A DNA stretch of 64,000 bases. Origin: Argopecten irradians (lineage: Eukaryota; Mollusca; Bivalvia; Pectinida; Pectinidae). Shown one piece after another: positions 37,201 through 60,487 of the stretch. The position numbers and the translations under genes were made by a program. The number at the start of each line of letters is the position of its first letter. The stretch's first letter is position 1. The DNA lies in the NCBI RefSeq assembly GCF_041381155.1, contig NC_091136.1, positions 48,412,284 through 48,476,283 of the forward strand. The letters are read 5' to 3'. The notes beneath the pieces were generated by a model that was not told where the DNA came from, did not search any database, and saw only the letters and a list, made by a program, of their open reading frames with translations.

Positions 37201-40200
37201 CTGATAACTTAAAAGTAGTAATTGGTTCTCATATGAAGGGCTGTTACCTACTCCTATAACATGAGAGTTGACTGGTCAGCTGTTTTTAATCAGACATTAT
37301 TTTATATAATTTGCAATTGCTCACTGTTGACACAACGTAATGTTTCAAAAGTGTCTCATTCTGCTATGCCTATGTATGTAGTTGGTGTAGACTGTTTGTT
37401 ACCAATATGACATAAATTCGAGCAAATGCAGGGTTATGCGATGTTGCTTTGCAAATCGAAGCTGAAAAGTAAGTCATAGTAGAAACAAAAATTATACATA
37501 TGTATATTTCTGGTTATACATTGGAATGATTATATCTATACTTTGTGACATAATTAATGTCATTGTCATTGAAAACATTTAAAAACTACCAGATTTTTTA
37601 ACTAATGCTCCTGCCTAAAATTTGTTAAATGTAAAATGTTTGTTACAGGTTGCTAGATCATGCCTGCGAAGACTACTTCAGCAGAATATTCTCAGTAATA
37701 GTAACACCTGTCCACATTGCAAGCAACAACTACAAAGGTTACACATCTTATATATCATATATGTTTTAGCTTAGTACTACAATATAGTTTTGATTCCACA
37801 GGGCTTTGTATAATCTTTCTGTTAGAAGTTAATGCTAATGGGTTTTAGAAAAGAAGGGTTACAAGTAATGAAATATGGATAAAATACACAATGTTGATGT
37901 TATGATTAAAGATTGGGATCATGGGAATATAATTTATATAGATATTATTTTAAAAATTTCACATTACATATGACACATACAGTAAAACATGTTTAGAATG
38001 AACACTCTTACAACAAATTCATGGTTATAGATACCGTAGTAATTTTCGTGCCTTGTCTAGGTGTCTGTGCTATGTTATAATATATATGTATAATATATAA
38101 CAAACCGTGCTTATAACGAAGTGATTCCGTTTGTACCTAGCGGTTTGTTATCAACTGTGTTTTACTATATACCGTAATTTAATTCTCATGAATATATTGA
38201 TAAGTTTCATAAACACACTAACGTCAGTTTCATTATAAATGTCATGATCAATGCTCTATTCTGAATCATCAATAAATACTGCTACCATAATTAATTAAAA
38301 AAGTAACGGCTGTTTATTGGATTTGATCGACTTTAAAGGGACTGCTATAGTGTAACTTTTACCAAAGGTTTTTTGTTAAGGACTTTGCTTTGTATCATTT
38401 CAGGTTACAAATCAGTTCTACTACTCATGTAAATGGAATATGGGAACCAGATGGTCTGGTAAGTACTATCCTCAGAATTAGTTTAGTATGTAATGTAGAC
38501 TTATTCTCGAGGTAATTATTACTTCCAGGTATTTATTGATATGAACTTTATAAATTTTCAAAGTTTTGAAGGACATTCAGTATTTTACAAAAAATGCTAT
38601 CTTCAGAAATTTACAACATTCCTGTTTTGAATTTCTTTTGTTAAATTGTAATGCAGTACTAATGAGGTGATTGAGTTCGTACTTTACTTTTTTGTTTGGC
38701 AGAATAAAAGACCCCTCATCCCAGAGTATGAGAACATCAGCATGAAGATGTATGCATATGACTGTGCTGTGTTGGAATCCTTTGCCAAATCTGCCATAAA
38801 ACTGGCAATGTCTTTAGACATGGATGTCATTTTGTGAGTTATTCCCTTCTCTTGAATTTACCCAGTTCAATGATATGAAACTGACTTTCATCACTGAAGC
38901 ATATTTGTCTTCGGATATGTTATTTCAAACAAATATTTAGTTAAATTGTTAAGAATGTAGAGGAGTAGAAATTATGTCAAGCTTTTCCTTGATTGACATC
39001 AGAAACGTTTAAACTCTTGACATGTTATGTTATGGCATTGATACAATATCTTTATTTCTATCTTTTATTTGATCAGGTATCCTGTGCCACAGCAGACCCA
39101 TGTTATAAAGACATATAAACCATACTCAACTATAGTAAACAATCAGTACACACTAGCCAAATATGAAAGAGTGTTACGTGTAAGTATCCACAATATTCTC
39201 AGTTAGATGTAGTTGATTTACAAGTACACTGTAATTTTACAATATCTTAGTCAATCATAACAAAGACTACCCATGCATATACAGTGTGTCTATAATACAG
39301 TGTATTATGTTTAAAGAGATATCGGAGGAGTATACATTGCAACCAGTTTATATTAGCTCAACATATCAATAAATACACATGCATGCAATTGTGAAATTTG
39401 AAGAGTTTTCTGAGTACCCATCTATTTTGATATTTTCACCTCTTTCTCTTGTAGATACACAACATTCCTTCTCCCTTATTACCTGTATTTATAGAGCTGA
39501 TGCGTAAGAATATCCCGTCAGGTGTGGATATCCATTTTAAACAAGTAGGTGTACAATTATTTACTGGCATGCAGTAGATTAACTCATTTATCCCTACCAA
39601 AACACAATGGAACTTTTTATATTTTAAGGCTGGCACAATTATTGAAATTCATGGAATAATGAGTAAAAAAAATAACAAAGAATCTTAAACTTTGTATTTT
39701 ATATGTAATATTCACTGTTGAAAAATTCTTTAGATTTGTATGTTAAAACGTTCAGCATGAAGTTAAATGTGATCAATTTATATCCATATTCCATAACATG
39801 ATACATTGTACTATCAAAAATTTAGATCAATTTATATCCATGTTATAATACTATCAAAAAAGTGTCTGAGATCCACTACACAGTAATTATTATATATATA
39901 ATGGTCTCAAACTTTCTACTTTTAGCTATTGAAACTCTTCTTTATCATAAGTCATTGTCCTAGTTATCTTAAAGGCCCACTACCTTTCCGGAGCAAAATA
40001 TAAAGGTTTCTAAAAAAACATTAATAACATCAGAAAATATATACCGATGGCCTAAGATGAGGTTACAACACCAAACATATGCAAGATTCCCTGCGTAATA
40101 TATGATAACAGTGGAGAGTCATTTCGCCGTTTAGCGCAGAGAAAGTCAATTACAGCGCGGTATTTAGGACGACGGTGGGAAACATAAAACGATCGAAACA

Positions 40201-40620
40201 CCTTATGAAAATTAACATTTTATTTATTTCAATCAAATTGTTCAGAAGGTGATGATACGTGTAGTATTAACGGTAAGTTAATAACTTTTGCGACTCTACA
40301 AAATTATCGATCTCGTTTTTCATTCCCATAAAAATCAAAAGCCGTTTCGGAAAGGTAGTGGCCCTTTAAGTATTGTCTAGTTATCATAAGTTATTGTCCT
40401 AGAAATCATAAGTTATTTTCATAGTAATGGTATGGTCGTTCTAAACACAAAAAAGAGAGAATTGATGATGATTAAAGGGAGGTAATTCTTGTTCATACGC
40501 AGAAATACTCTTTACATTTTCTAGCAAACAGAAGAGGACGAAACTGTTCGATATATGGCTGACCAGGAGAGAAAAGAACTGCTTGAAGAATTGGAGAGAT
40601 TAACAATTAAAAAAACGTGA
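34206..40620 (+). CDS. MRPL48: Mitochondrial ribosomal protein L48 (mL48), 7 exons
   Basis: Exons are 34206-34217 (MFTR), 37649-37737, 38404-38458, 38703-38833, 39077-39179, 39455-39544 and 40525-40620, with matching GT-AG sites and phases (576 nt, 191 aa plus stop). The N-terminus MFTRVARSCLRRLLQQ is Arg-rich, lacks acids and suits a mitochondrial import signal. The body is the S10-like fold of mL48: IPEYENISMKMYAYDCAVLE, YPVPQQTHVIKTYKPYS, YERVLRIHNIP, IPSGVDIHFKQQTEED and a Glu/Leu-rich tail ending LERLTIKKT. Human MRPL48 has 212 aa. mL48 is a component of the large mitoribosomal subunit (central protuberance side). The four-codon first exon is the least certain part, as it rests on phase, presequence character and nearby ETS-like sites. 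Confidence 0.85.
34973..35386. mobile_element. Inverted-repeat element in MRPL48 intron 1
   Basis: Arms run CCAGGTTGGGCACATGTAAA then TTTATTGCTATTATAGCGAT, mirrored at 35345-35386. A second inner pair lies at about 35070-35100 and 35243-35275 (GACTCCTGAAACTTGCAG and complement). The whole 414 bp can fold on itself with a short AT-rich loop. It is non-coding. No clear target duplication. Confidence 0.6.
36073..37286. mobile_element. Putative 1.2-kb element bounded by 26-bp inverted repeats
   Basis: AAAACAGCTGACCAGTCAAC then TCTCA at 36073 is mirrored by TGAGAGTTGACTGGTCAGCT then GTTTT at 37262-37286. The interior is AT-rich with no recognised protein. A separate pair, GCACATGATCTTGC (35692) and GCAAGATCATGTGC (35961), lies just upstream. 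Confidence 0.45.
39973..40365. mobile_element. TTAA-flanked MITE, copy 2
   Basis: Termini AGGCCCACTACCTTTCCG and GGAAAGGTAGTGGCCCT with TTAA at 39969-39972 and 40366-40369. Same family as 4973-5249. It lies in the last intron of MRPL48. Confidence 0.75.
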
Positions 40621-40814
40621 TCCACTCTGACAGTGTTCAGCTAATTGTGAAATGTATCGGATATTTTTGTGAATGTGTGATATTTCTAGATGCAGGTATA
40701 TATTGTAAATTATGTACCGCATTGATGAAAAAGGCATTAAGGTCACAAAAATATGAAGTTCAAGCAAAATAAGGGTAACACACTAGGACTATATTTTCTT
40801 CGTTTGTTTGGATA

Positions 40815-40820
40815 AATAAA
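40815..40820 (+). terminator. Poly(A) signal of MRPL48
   Basis: AATAAA about 195 bases after the stop codon. Confidence 0.5.
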
Positions 40821-42305
40821 ATTGAAGCCATGATGTCATAAACCCTGTTTTTGTAAATTGATCATATTCGAATAGAAATTAAGTTAACATGTCAATTTAT
40901 AATACAAGTGTGTTGACTTCAAATACTGCCAGAGGATTAAAATCTACTGCCAAACTCAAGTTTTTATTTTGATAATGTAAATTAAGACTGTATTAATACC
41001 AGGCTATCCAGTAATCAACCAAAGTCTGTGATTTGATTAAGCAATGTGGTGATTAAAATCTTACTCTTAACTTTTATCTTTGTTTATTTTCTTATCATTT
41101 CTGCTTAATATCGTAAATGTATGGTGTTCATCAACTCTTGATATTTTTTTGTGTGTGTACAGTCTTCATTGATGTTGGATCATATTGGAAATGTAAGACA
41201 TTAAAACCCCACTTACTGTGTATATGATAATCTCCAGAAAAAGTCCAGTATGACTGTTAGCTATAATAGAGAATATTATCCTGGTACTTAACACTGGAGC
41301 TGCATTCTAAAAAATAACTAAAAATGGAATTTTCAATAAATATTTTCTTTCCTACTTATTCCCAATATAATGAGTGTGGTAGCTCAGGTCTTTGTACATG
41401 ACGAGTTACCATATTTGACCTAACTAAGCGCACACTCCTCAATTTCACTTACAAATTTACATCAAATTAAATGCAGACTGAAAATATGAAAACTGAGTAG
41501 GTTTGATTTATGGCTTATTTTGTGCATTAGTGTTTGTAAAGGTTAGTCAGAGTTTGGTTCTATCAAGTGCTTTCCTTATTTGTTTCCTTTTTAAGTACCC
41601 TGGGTGCTAATTGGGTCGCATATGGTAATCTAATACCAAGTCAAGTCAACAGTAGGTGCATGCTGACATCTCAATTTACCTTTATTGCTCTAGATAACAG
41701 AAATTCTACATTCTAAATCAGGTATAGCCTAGAATCTGAAGGATGCAACTGAAATTGGTAAGCTTATATGGGGAACCCAGGATGAAGATGCCAGGAGACG
41801 GCTTGTTGTGGCCTTTATCCTGTTCAGGATTATACCGGTACATTTGAAACATTTGAACAGAAAGGTTGGTTTTGTTTATTATGTTTAATGTCCAAACTAC
41901 ACCTAGTCATTTAAAGATGTGTGATACTTGGGAAAACCCTTAATTGACATATGGTCAGGCTCTGCAATTCGCAACTCGGAGTTGAAGGACACTGGGTAGA
42001 ATATTGGAACACCTTAAGCACTTGACCTGAGCACTGGCAGCTGACACCACTAGAGCTGCACCCCATGTAAAAACAATGTGAAGATAAACATCTATAACAG
42101 CAAGAAGTTACTAACAAAACAGGTTTGTTCATACCACTATGCTTTAAGTCAGCTGGTCCAATAAGCAAAATATTTTTTTCAATTATGCTGCAAACAGTAT
42201 TTGACACATATTTGTTCATAGCTCTATAAGTAAACAATCCTTTGACACAGAAGCCCAATAGTGCTGAAAGCAATTTCCAGATAAAAAGTTGTGACCCCAT
42301 GAAAA
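40821..42305. other. Intergenic, MRPL48 to MRPL54
   Basis: No gene recognised. A segment at about 41420-41625 (GACCTAACTAAGCGCACAC ... CTGGGTGCTAATTGGGTCGC) is a diverged relative of the element at 48191-48375. Confidence 0.4.
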
Positions 42306-42840
42306 AACAACAGGCCCAGAGGACCTGTATTGCTCACCTGGTTTGTTATGCCAAGAAATCCGTGTTTATTTCCTCAAAGATTTACTTTTTATTTCTCTCT
42401 TGAACCACATCCCTTCTGTCTCAGCGGTCAGAGTCAAGATTTATACATAAACTTTGTTCCTCTTCCACCAAAGATGTTTTTGGCCAAAGGTTACAATTCA
42501 TGCAGAAGTCTATGACTAGTAGCGATTTAAAAGATTCACCACTGCATGTTTACCCTTATTTATAGTACCATGGTTGATAATGCACTACACAACAAAGTGT
42601 TATGGAGAGATAAGTGTAGCACAGTGTAGTGCAATCAACTGTGGGTCCCATCCCTCCTGCCCCAGGGAGGGCAGAGCCAAGATTTATACAAATTCTGTTC
42701 TCCTCTCCTCAAGAATGTTTTTGGCCTGGAAATCTGGTCTATTTCATGCAGAATATGATGACTAATAGCGATTTTAAAGAGTTCCCTCTGTTTACCCTTA
42801 TTGGGCTCTGCCCCTCCTGTCCCAAAGGCTGTTAGTTATT
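42306..42840 (+). repeat. Diverged, truncated family A pearl-type element
   Basis: Starts AACAACAGGCCCAGAGGACC and has TTGCTCACCTGG, then about three degenerate core units (GGGTCCCATCCCTCCTGCCC, GACTAGTAGCGATTT). No microsatellite or hairpin end. It is in the MRPL48-MRPL54 intergenic space, and its frames are not genes. Confidence 0.6.
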
Positions 42841-43298
42841 AACAAGAAGTTGTTTAAAAATATTAGCCTTTTTAACCTTTGTGACCTTAAATGAAGGTCA
42901 ATTTGAACAAATATTGGTAGCCCTTCATGCCAGCGTGCTGCAGGCCCAATAAGAGTACCTGGAGTCTTTTGGTTATTGAAAAAGAAGTTGTTTGAATAAA
43001 AAGTTTACGGAAGGCACACCCCTAACCTTTATGTGTTACATGCAGAGAACAGCCATTGAGGATAATAAAGTATTGATGATTGAGACTTCGGTACTTTTGT
43101 TGCAATACTATGCTGTACTAGATAATGTTTTTTTGTGTGGATTGAGTGCTTGAAAGACTGATTAAATAAGGACACTAAAATCAAAACATTTTTTTTCTTA
43201 TTTAATCCAAACATTATTTTAACTTGATCATAACTAAAGGTATCTTGTATCTCAACACAATTTTGCAAGCTAGTCTAGAGAAATATGAAAAGTCAATA

Positions 43299-46200
43299 CT
43301 AATAAATTCTCTTTTCTTTTCTTTTGGCATTTAGCTTTTGTTGGGCATTTTTTTCTCTTAATGAAAGTTTTTTGGCTTTTGCCCAGTACTCGTACGATCC
43401 ATATTCGAGTTCATCAAGGTCAGGTGCTTTCCGTTCAGTACGTAGCTCCCACAGCCATTCAGGGTACTCTTCTTTAGGTTTCAGTTTGATTTCCTCACCA
43501 GTCTTGTAAATGTTACCACCACACAGGTAATTGGCAAGTTTGTGCGTGTCCTTTTCCACTTCTATGGTTACTTTAGTCGCCTTGCCAGTGGCAGCTATAA
43601 ATAGAAAGTAATACACATAAATGCTACTTTTTGTTGATTGCCAAAACACAATAAAGTTTATATTATACTGCTGCAGAATTGGCCAAGGCCAATCATTGGT
43701 AACCAGGTATAAAGCTATATACAAATGTTATAGCTCAATCAGAAAAGCATCTGGTTAGTGTTCGGAGGTCCAACCAGGCCAGCAAATGACTCCATTAATC
43801 AATTCTATTGTTATTTGTGTCTTTAGCTTCAACAACAATAATTATGTAGTCCTTAAATTCATAAAGGTAATACCAGGTCTTTAAGGCTTACAAGTCAGTG
43901 ACAAGAAGAAGTTGTTTAAACATTCTATTTGGCTCTGATCTGTTGCTTTGAATGAAGAAGTCCTTTCGTTTGAAGGAATTTATCCCAGCATGTTATATTA
44001 TAAGACTCTTCAGGGGCGTAGGAAGCGGGGGGGCAGGGGGGGCAACTGCCCCCCGTTACCCAGGACGGGGGGGCAAACATGTCTTTTTGCCCCCCCCCAT
44101 TTTCGCCGACTGAAATGTTCTAAAAATGCATATTTGAAAGAAAAAAGGGTCCTCCTGCACATTTTTCGTACTTCATTCTAAAAAAATTTCCGCTGCGCGG
44201 CGCATTTCCTATAACGTTCAAGCACATAATGTTCAAACCTTTGATAGTAGAAATTCAATACACATGAACTACACTAAAAATGTCCATTAAGGGATTCTAC
44301 GTACTACGTTTGTATTTCAAAAAAATGTCTCTTAAAGATTACTTTGTTTATGTGTCTTAGCAAGACAATTAATTATTATTAGTTTATTTTTATTTTGAGT
44401 TACAAAGCAATGTGCCGATGGTGTGAAGCCGGTATGTTCAGATCGAGCAGGGTTGCACAATGATTTGACGACACAATTATCACAACTAAATACAGGTTTC
44501 TTTAAATCGAAAAATTACCATGGTAAGAACGCTTTAAAATCATTAAAATACATCTTAAAACTCATCTCAGCCATTCTAAATCGTAATTTTTTTCTCGGGG
44601 GAGACCCCCGGACCCCCCGAAACACCAAAATCTCTCGCCTTCGGGAGCTCGCAAATTCATCAAAACGCATCGTAAAACTCATCTTAGCCATTCTAAATCG
44701 TAATATTTTTCCCAGGGTCGACTTGCAGACCCCAAAATCTCGTGCCTTCGGCGCTCACACGCTAATTTGGCCAATTTGCGTATTCGTTAATTTCCTTTAA
44801 GCGACCCCACTGTCTATAAATGTGTACAAGTATTATATTTAATGATAAATGAAAAAGTATATACGGTTGTGTGTTGAATTAATCTCCTCCTGTAGGTGCG
44901 GGGGGGGGGGGGGGGGGTATAGGGGTTACAAAATATTGAGGACCTTTGCCCCCCCATTACGTTTCATCTTCCTACGCCACTGCTCTTTCATATGTGGATA
45001 TGAAGGATAGGGATATTCTACCCGAGGGTCACAAAATGTAGTAAAACCCGAGTATTTTTCTTTCATACCTCCGTCGTTTTATTGCAATTTTACAACTATA
45101 ATATCCCACCATTTTGAAATAAATTTGAAGAAATCTACGGGTGAAAGTCTATTTTTCATACATGAAAAATTATAGGGCTGAAACGATTAGTAATTTTTGT
45201 ATTCGATTATTCGGTCACATGTAATCGATTACTAATCGATTAATCGTTTGAATTGAAGGCAACTATATTGTTTACTACTGACTACTGAAAACGTCCGCCA
45301 TGTTTATCAACTAATAATAACACCTAACGTTACCGTATAATATGACAGAGGACATGCCTTATATAATATAAGCCTACCAACAAATAAGAAAAGATTTATT
45401 GACAAAACAAACGTATTTTATCCCAAATTAGCTCTGAATTCCGTTCCTGTGTTGTCTTCCGTAACATCGTTTAAATCAAGTCTGCTAACCCGCTGTTTTG
45501 ACGTGACCTTCACACGTACGACTAATCAACCAAATCTGGCCGCCACGGAGCGACATGACCAAATTTCCGTCAATGAACTTTTTTATTTCCGTGATCAAAA
45601 AAAATAAAATATATCAACAACTCTTATATTCAATTAGAATATGAACAAAAACTTTCTTTTTATATGATAAACACATGCAATAGTAAAATTTAAATGTTCA
45701 AGATTACAGCTCCTTCCGCTCCCGAGCGTCCCGGCGGCGATTAGGCCTCCGTGACGTAACAACATGGAGTCGATCGCTAGTGAAAATTGGCGAACAGCGT
45801 GTTGCAAGCTTTCTCATGACATCCACTTTTTCATTGATTAATGACTTTAACATCCACAAAGACGTAATTTAACAAGTATTTCTCACATCATTTATGTTTT
45901 GTTGAGTTCAAAACATGTACATAAAGAGACGAAACTCCAGTCGGAATGGCTTACTCAGAAATCCATGATCTGTCAACGTGTTTAGTCAGCTTACAATGCA
46001 CTGGCTATGCATGTTACGATTAACGATTAATAAAATCTTTAATCGATTATCAGCAATTAGCTTCATTAATCTAATCGCCTCCGATTATTCGACTAATCGT
46101 TTCAGCCCTAATAAAATCATATGATATTTTCAACAAAAAATCTGTTGTTTGCATCTTTTATAGTAAAACCAGTCAATTTTGTGAAAAAAATGTTGAAATT

Positions 46201-47017
46201 TTACAGAGGAAATAGAAATGTTGTTGATGCCGTGACTTCATGGGTAGCCATGCAATACAGCCTCAGGTGGCATGAGTGTATTGCCCTAGACCAGCCAGTA
46301 TTACACCCGTAGGTATGAAAGAAAATTATATATACACCAGCTAGGTTTGCATTTACACTGTTCACATATCCTTTTTTAAAAACAGAAAATGAAAAAGATC
46401 CCTCTTTTTTCTCAAAACTCCTTCCAATTATACCAAGAATGTTTAATTATACAGAAGGGCCTGATTTTATTTAAATTTAAATTTTAATACCAATATCATA
46501 TGTCTCAGTTGACGACTGACTATATAAATATATAGGTTGTATCACAGGAGTTTGACGTTCTGTCAATAATAGGCCTACTGTATATATATAGTATATACGA
46601 CTAGGCGCCTATACATATATAAAAAATACCCCTGTGGTTGTATAATATTAGCTCATTATAAAAAAAATCAATCATCTTTTACATAAAGCAAACCCTGTAA
46701 CAAATTAACAGTGATAATATAGAACCTACTGACGGATATTAATAATTATTAAATATAAGTATAATAATTAATTAAAAAGGGGACCCCATTAAAAAGATGG
46801 GTGATCTTGGAATCCCTTGCTCGACCCCTACAGATGAGCGAACCATGTACGTATACATGCAGTTTGTTGTTACCGCTGTCATATATTTAAAAAAAGCTAC
46901 TGATATCTTACCTTTTTTGACATATGAAGCTCTGGCCATATGCCCGGTCTGTAAACATCGTAGAGGACAGTTTGTTATTTGTCGAAGGCATCTACAGAGT
47001 GTCGTCGCCATCGCCAT
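43299..47017 (-). CDS. MRPL54: Mitochondrial ribosomal protein L54 (mL54), 2 exons
   Basis: Exon 1 is 46912-47017 (35 codons plus one base) and exon 2 is 43299-43594. The phase-1 GT-AG junction restores Ala, giving 133 aa (human MRPL54 has 138). The N-terminus MAMATTLCRCLRQITNCPLR is a typical Arg/Cys/Ser-rich import signal. The C-terminal domain has YLCGGNIYKTGEEIKLKP, EYPEWLWELR and LDELEYGSYEYWAKAKKLS, which is the NIYK-G---LK--EYPEWL---L-P---YW pattern of mL54, followed by a Lys/Arg-rich tail. mL54 is a structural protein of the large mitoribosomal subunit. The 3.3-kb intron holds two large inverted-repeat elements (44011 and 45173). Confidence 0.92.
43727..43795 (+). mobile_element. tRNA-derived SINE relic
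   Basis: TTATAGCTCAATCAGAAAAG followed by CATCTGGTTAGTG and GGAGGTCCAACCAGG resembles the A-box, anticodon arm and B-box order of tRNA-derived SINE heads, but the B box is degraded. It is too damaged to be a tRNA gene. Confidence 0.35.
44011..44982. mobile_element. TIR element with CAGGGGCGTAGGAAG ends, in MRPL54 intron
   Basis: The left end CAGGGGCGTAGGAAG and right end CTTCCTACGCCACTG are inverted (one mismatch). A 5-bp CTCTT lies directly outside each end. The interior has G/C homopolymers (including an 18-G run at 44900-44917), a large GGGGGCAACTGCCCCCC hairpin and two ~125-bp tandem copies (from about 44520 and 44640) with CATTCTAAATCGTAAT. No intact transposase. Confidence 0.65.
45173..46110. 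mobile_element. TIR element with TAGGGCTGAAACGATTAGT ends, in MRPL54 intron
   Basis: Termini TAGGGCTGAAACGATTAGT and complement enclose 938 bp. Both subterminal regions are rich in ATTAATCG and TAATCGATTA palindromes. No clear target duplication remains and no coding region is visible. Similar AATCG-rich termini are known from non-autonomous hAT-type elements, which is a weak basis for class. Confidence 0.6.
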
Positions 47018-47726
47018 GATGTTACAGGGAAATTATTACCCTTAAAATATACCACATATACGCTTAAATTTAATGCGTAGATAAGGATGTAAGATATAAT
47101 CCACTTCCATGCTTTCATTACTAATTAATATTTAGTAGAGAATATGTCAATAACATTTGAAGTAGATTGTAATAAAAAAAGACATTAAATGTTGTTTGCT
47201 GTAAAACGAGGGGCATAATTTCCTGGGACACCGCCTTTTCCAAGATGGCAGCGCCCATGATGTTATTATTTTATCACGCTGGTTCATACTCATGCCATTT
47301 TGACATGCTTTATTCCTGGTCCAGATATATTTGATATTCGGTAAAGTATTGGCTCATTAAACCATTTTTGATGAGTTTGCTCCCATCGAATATAGAATGA
47401 AGCATGCATTAGGCCTACCACAGATACGGTAAAGATCGATGAAGGGAGATAATTCATTAATTGAATAAGTTTTTAGTACAAATATACATACTAGGCCTAC
47501 TTATGTAACGATAAACAACTATATATGCATATAGCTTCGAATGACAGTAAAACGCATGCAGGAGGCATGTAATACATAAAAATAGAGATATTAGATATTT
47601 ATCTACACATGCATATATTTCTACAACTTTATATTTCTATAGTATATAGTAGCTATATAGATCTACATGTACAGTACATAAACTGTAAACTGACAGTACT
47701 TAGTCTAACTGCAATTTTGTACTCAA
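47018..47726. promoter_or_regulatory. Head-to-head region of MRPL54 and AFG2B
   Basis: The only motif that stands out is CAAGATGGCAGCGCCCATGA at 47241-47260, which resembles the YY1 AAGATGGC element found near start sites of ribosomal and housekeeping genes. Its sense is plus, so it may mark an upstream non-coding exon of AFG2B. This is a guess. Confidence 0.3.
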
Positions 47727-47796
47727 AAGACTTTTAGATCGATAATGGTGTCATCTTTAGAGCTACAATATGGTGCCTATTACTGCTAATGCATTT

Positions 47797-48164
47797 ACAG
47801 TTTCACTGCAGTCCCACTATGTAAACTTACCAAGCGCAGATGGCAATCATATATAGAATATGAACTTCAATCGCTTATTATGACGTCATTATCATTGTGA
47901 CGTCACAATTGTTGTGCCAGCGATTACAGAAAAAGGCTGTTCAAATGGCTGCAGCATGTTCTAGCCTTGACAATATCAAATGATTAATTCATTATAGATG
48001 CAAGATCCCTTGGTATTTCAACATAAAATTGTAACCAAATGTAAATATAAGCATTGAACGTCTTTCAGTTGGCATTCATAGCGCTTCATGGAATTAGCTA
48101 TTGCTACTGTATTGCTATTTGCTATTGGCTATGAATGCAAACTGAAAGAAGTTCAATGCTTAAA
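47797..48164 (-). repeat. CRE-bearing hairpin element upstream of AFG2B
   Basis: In minus orientation it is a hairpin (AAGCATTGAACTTC ... then the complementary AAGCATTGAACGTC arm at 48053), a middle, two TGACGTCA octamers, and a CTTGGTAAG...GGGACTGCAGTGAAA terminus. The same order is seen on the plus strand at 61602-61906, with the terminal half duplicated at 61920-62053. Each TGACGTCA is a perfect CREB/ATF site. Class unknown. It ends about 290 bp before the AFG2B coding start. Confidence 0.6.
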
Positions 48165-48190
48165 TGACAACACCACATAAATTAAAGTCC

Positions 48191-48375
48191 GACCCAATAA
48201 GCGCCCATGTCCCTATAAGCGCCCATCCCCCTTTTTGAGGCCTCAATTTCAATTGTCCAGGCATAAATAAAGACCAAAACTACACTCAACTGTATAGATT
48301 TGCAATAATTTCGTCTTATTAGCACCTTTTCATTTTTTTTCAATTTTTCAAGCGCCCTGGGCGCTTATTGGGTCG
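48191..48375. mobile_element. Small element with ~20-bp target duplication
   Basis: Ends GACCCAATAAGCGCCCATG and GGGCGCTTATTGGGTCG are inverted copies. The flanking 48170-48190 and 48376-48396 are identical over ~20 bp (ending AAATTAAAGTCC). A duplication this long is unusual for a cut-and-paste element. A diverged relative is at about 41420-41625. Confidence 0.6.
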
Positions 48376-48473
48376 ACACCACATAAATTAAAGTCCTATC
48401 AACTTTATCAAATTTATGTGATTTATTTTTATTTTTATGTTTATTTCAGAATTTTGATGACATCAAAAAAAAA

Positions 48474-60487
<12,014 letters not shown>

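Noticed and set aside
37438-37475. Alternative first exon for MRPL48 starting at ATG 37441
   Set aside because: Its donor leaves phase 1, which gives an immediate stop when joined to the exon at 37649.
47241-47330. Short coding exon starting ATGGCAGCGCCC
   Set aside because: The frame is open for about 29 codons but no donor in phase with the AFG2B exon at 48450 was found.
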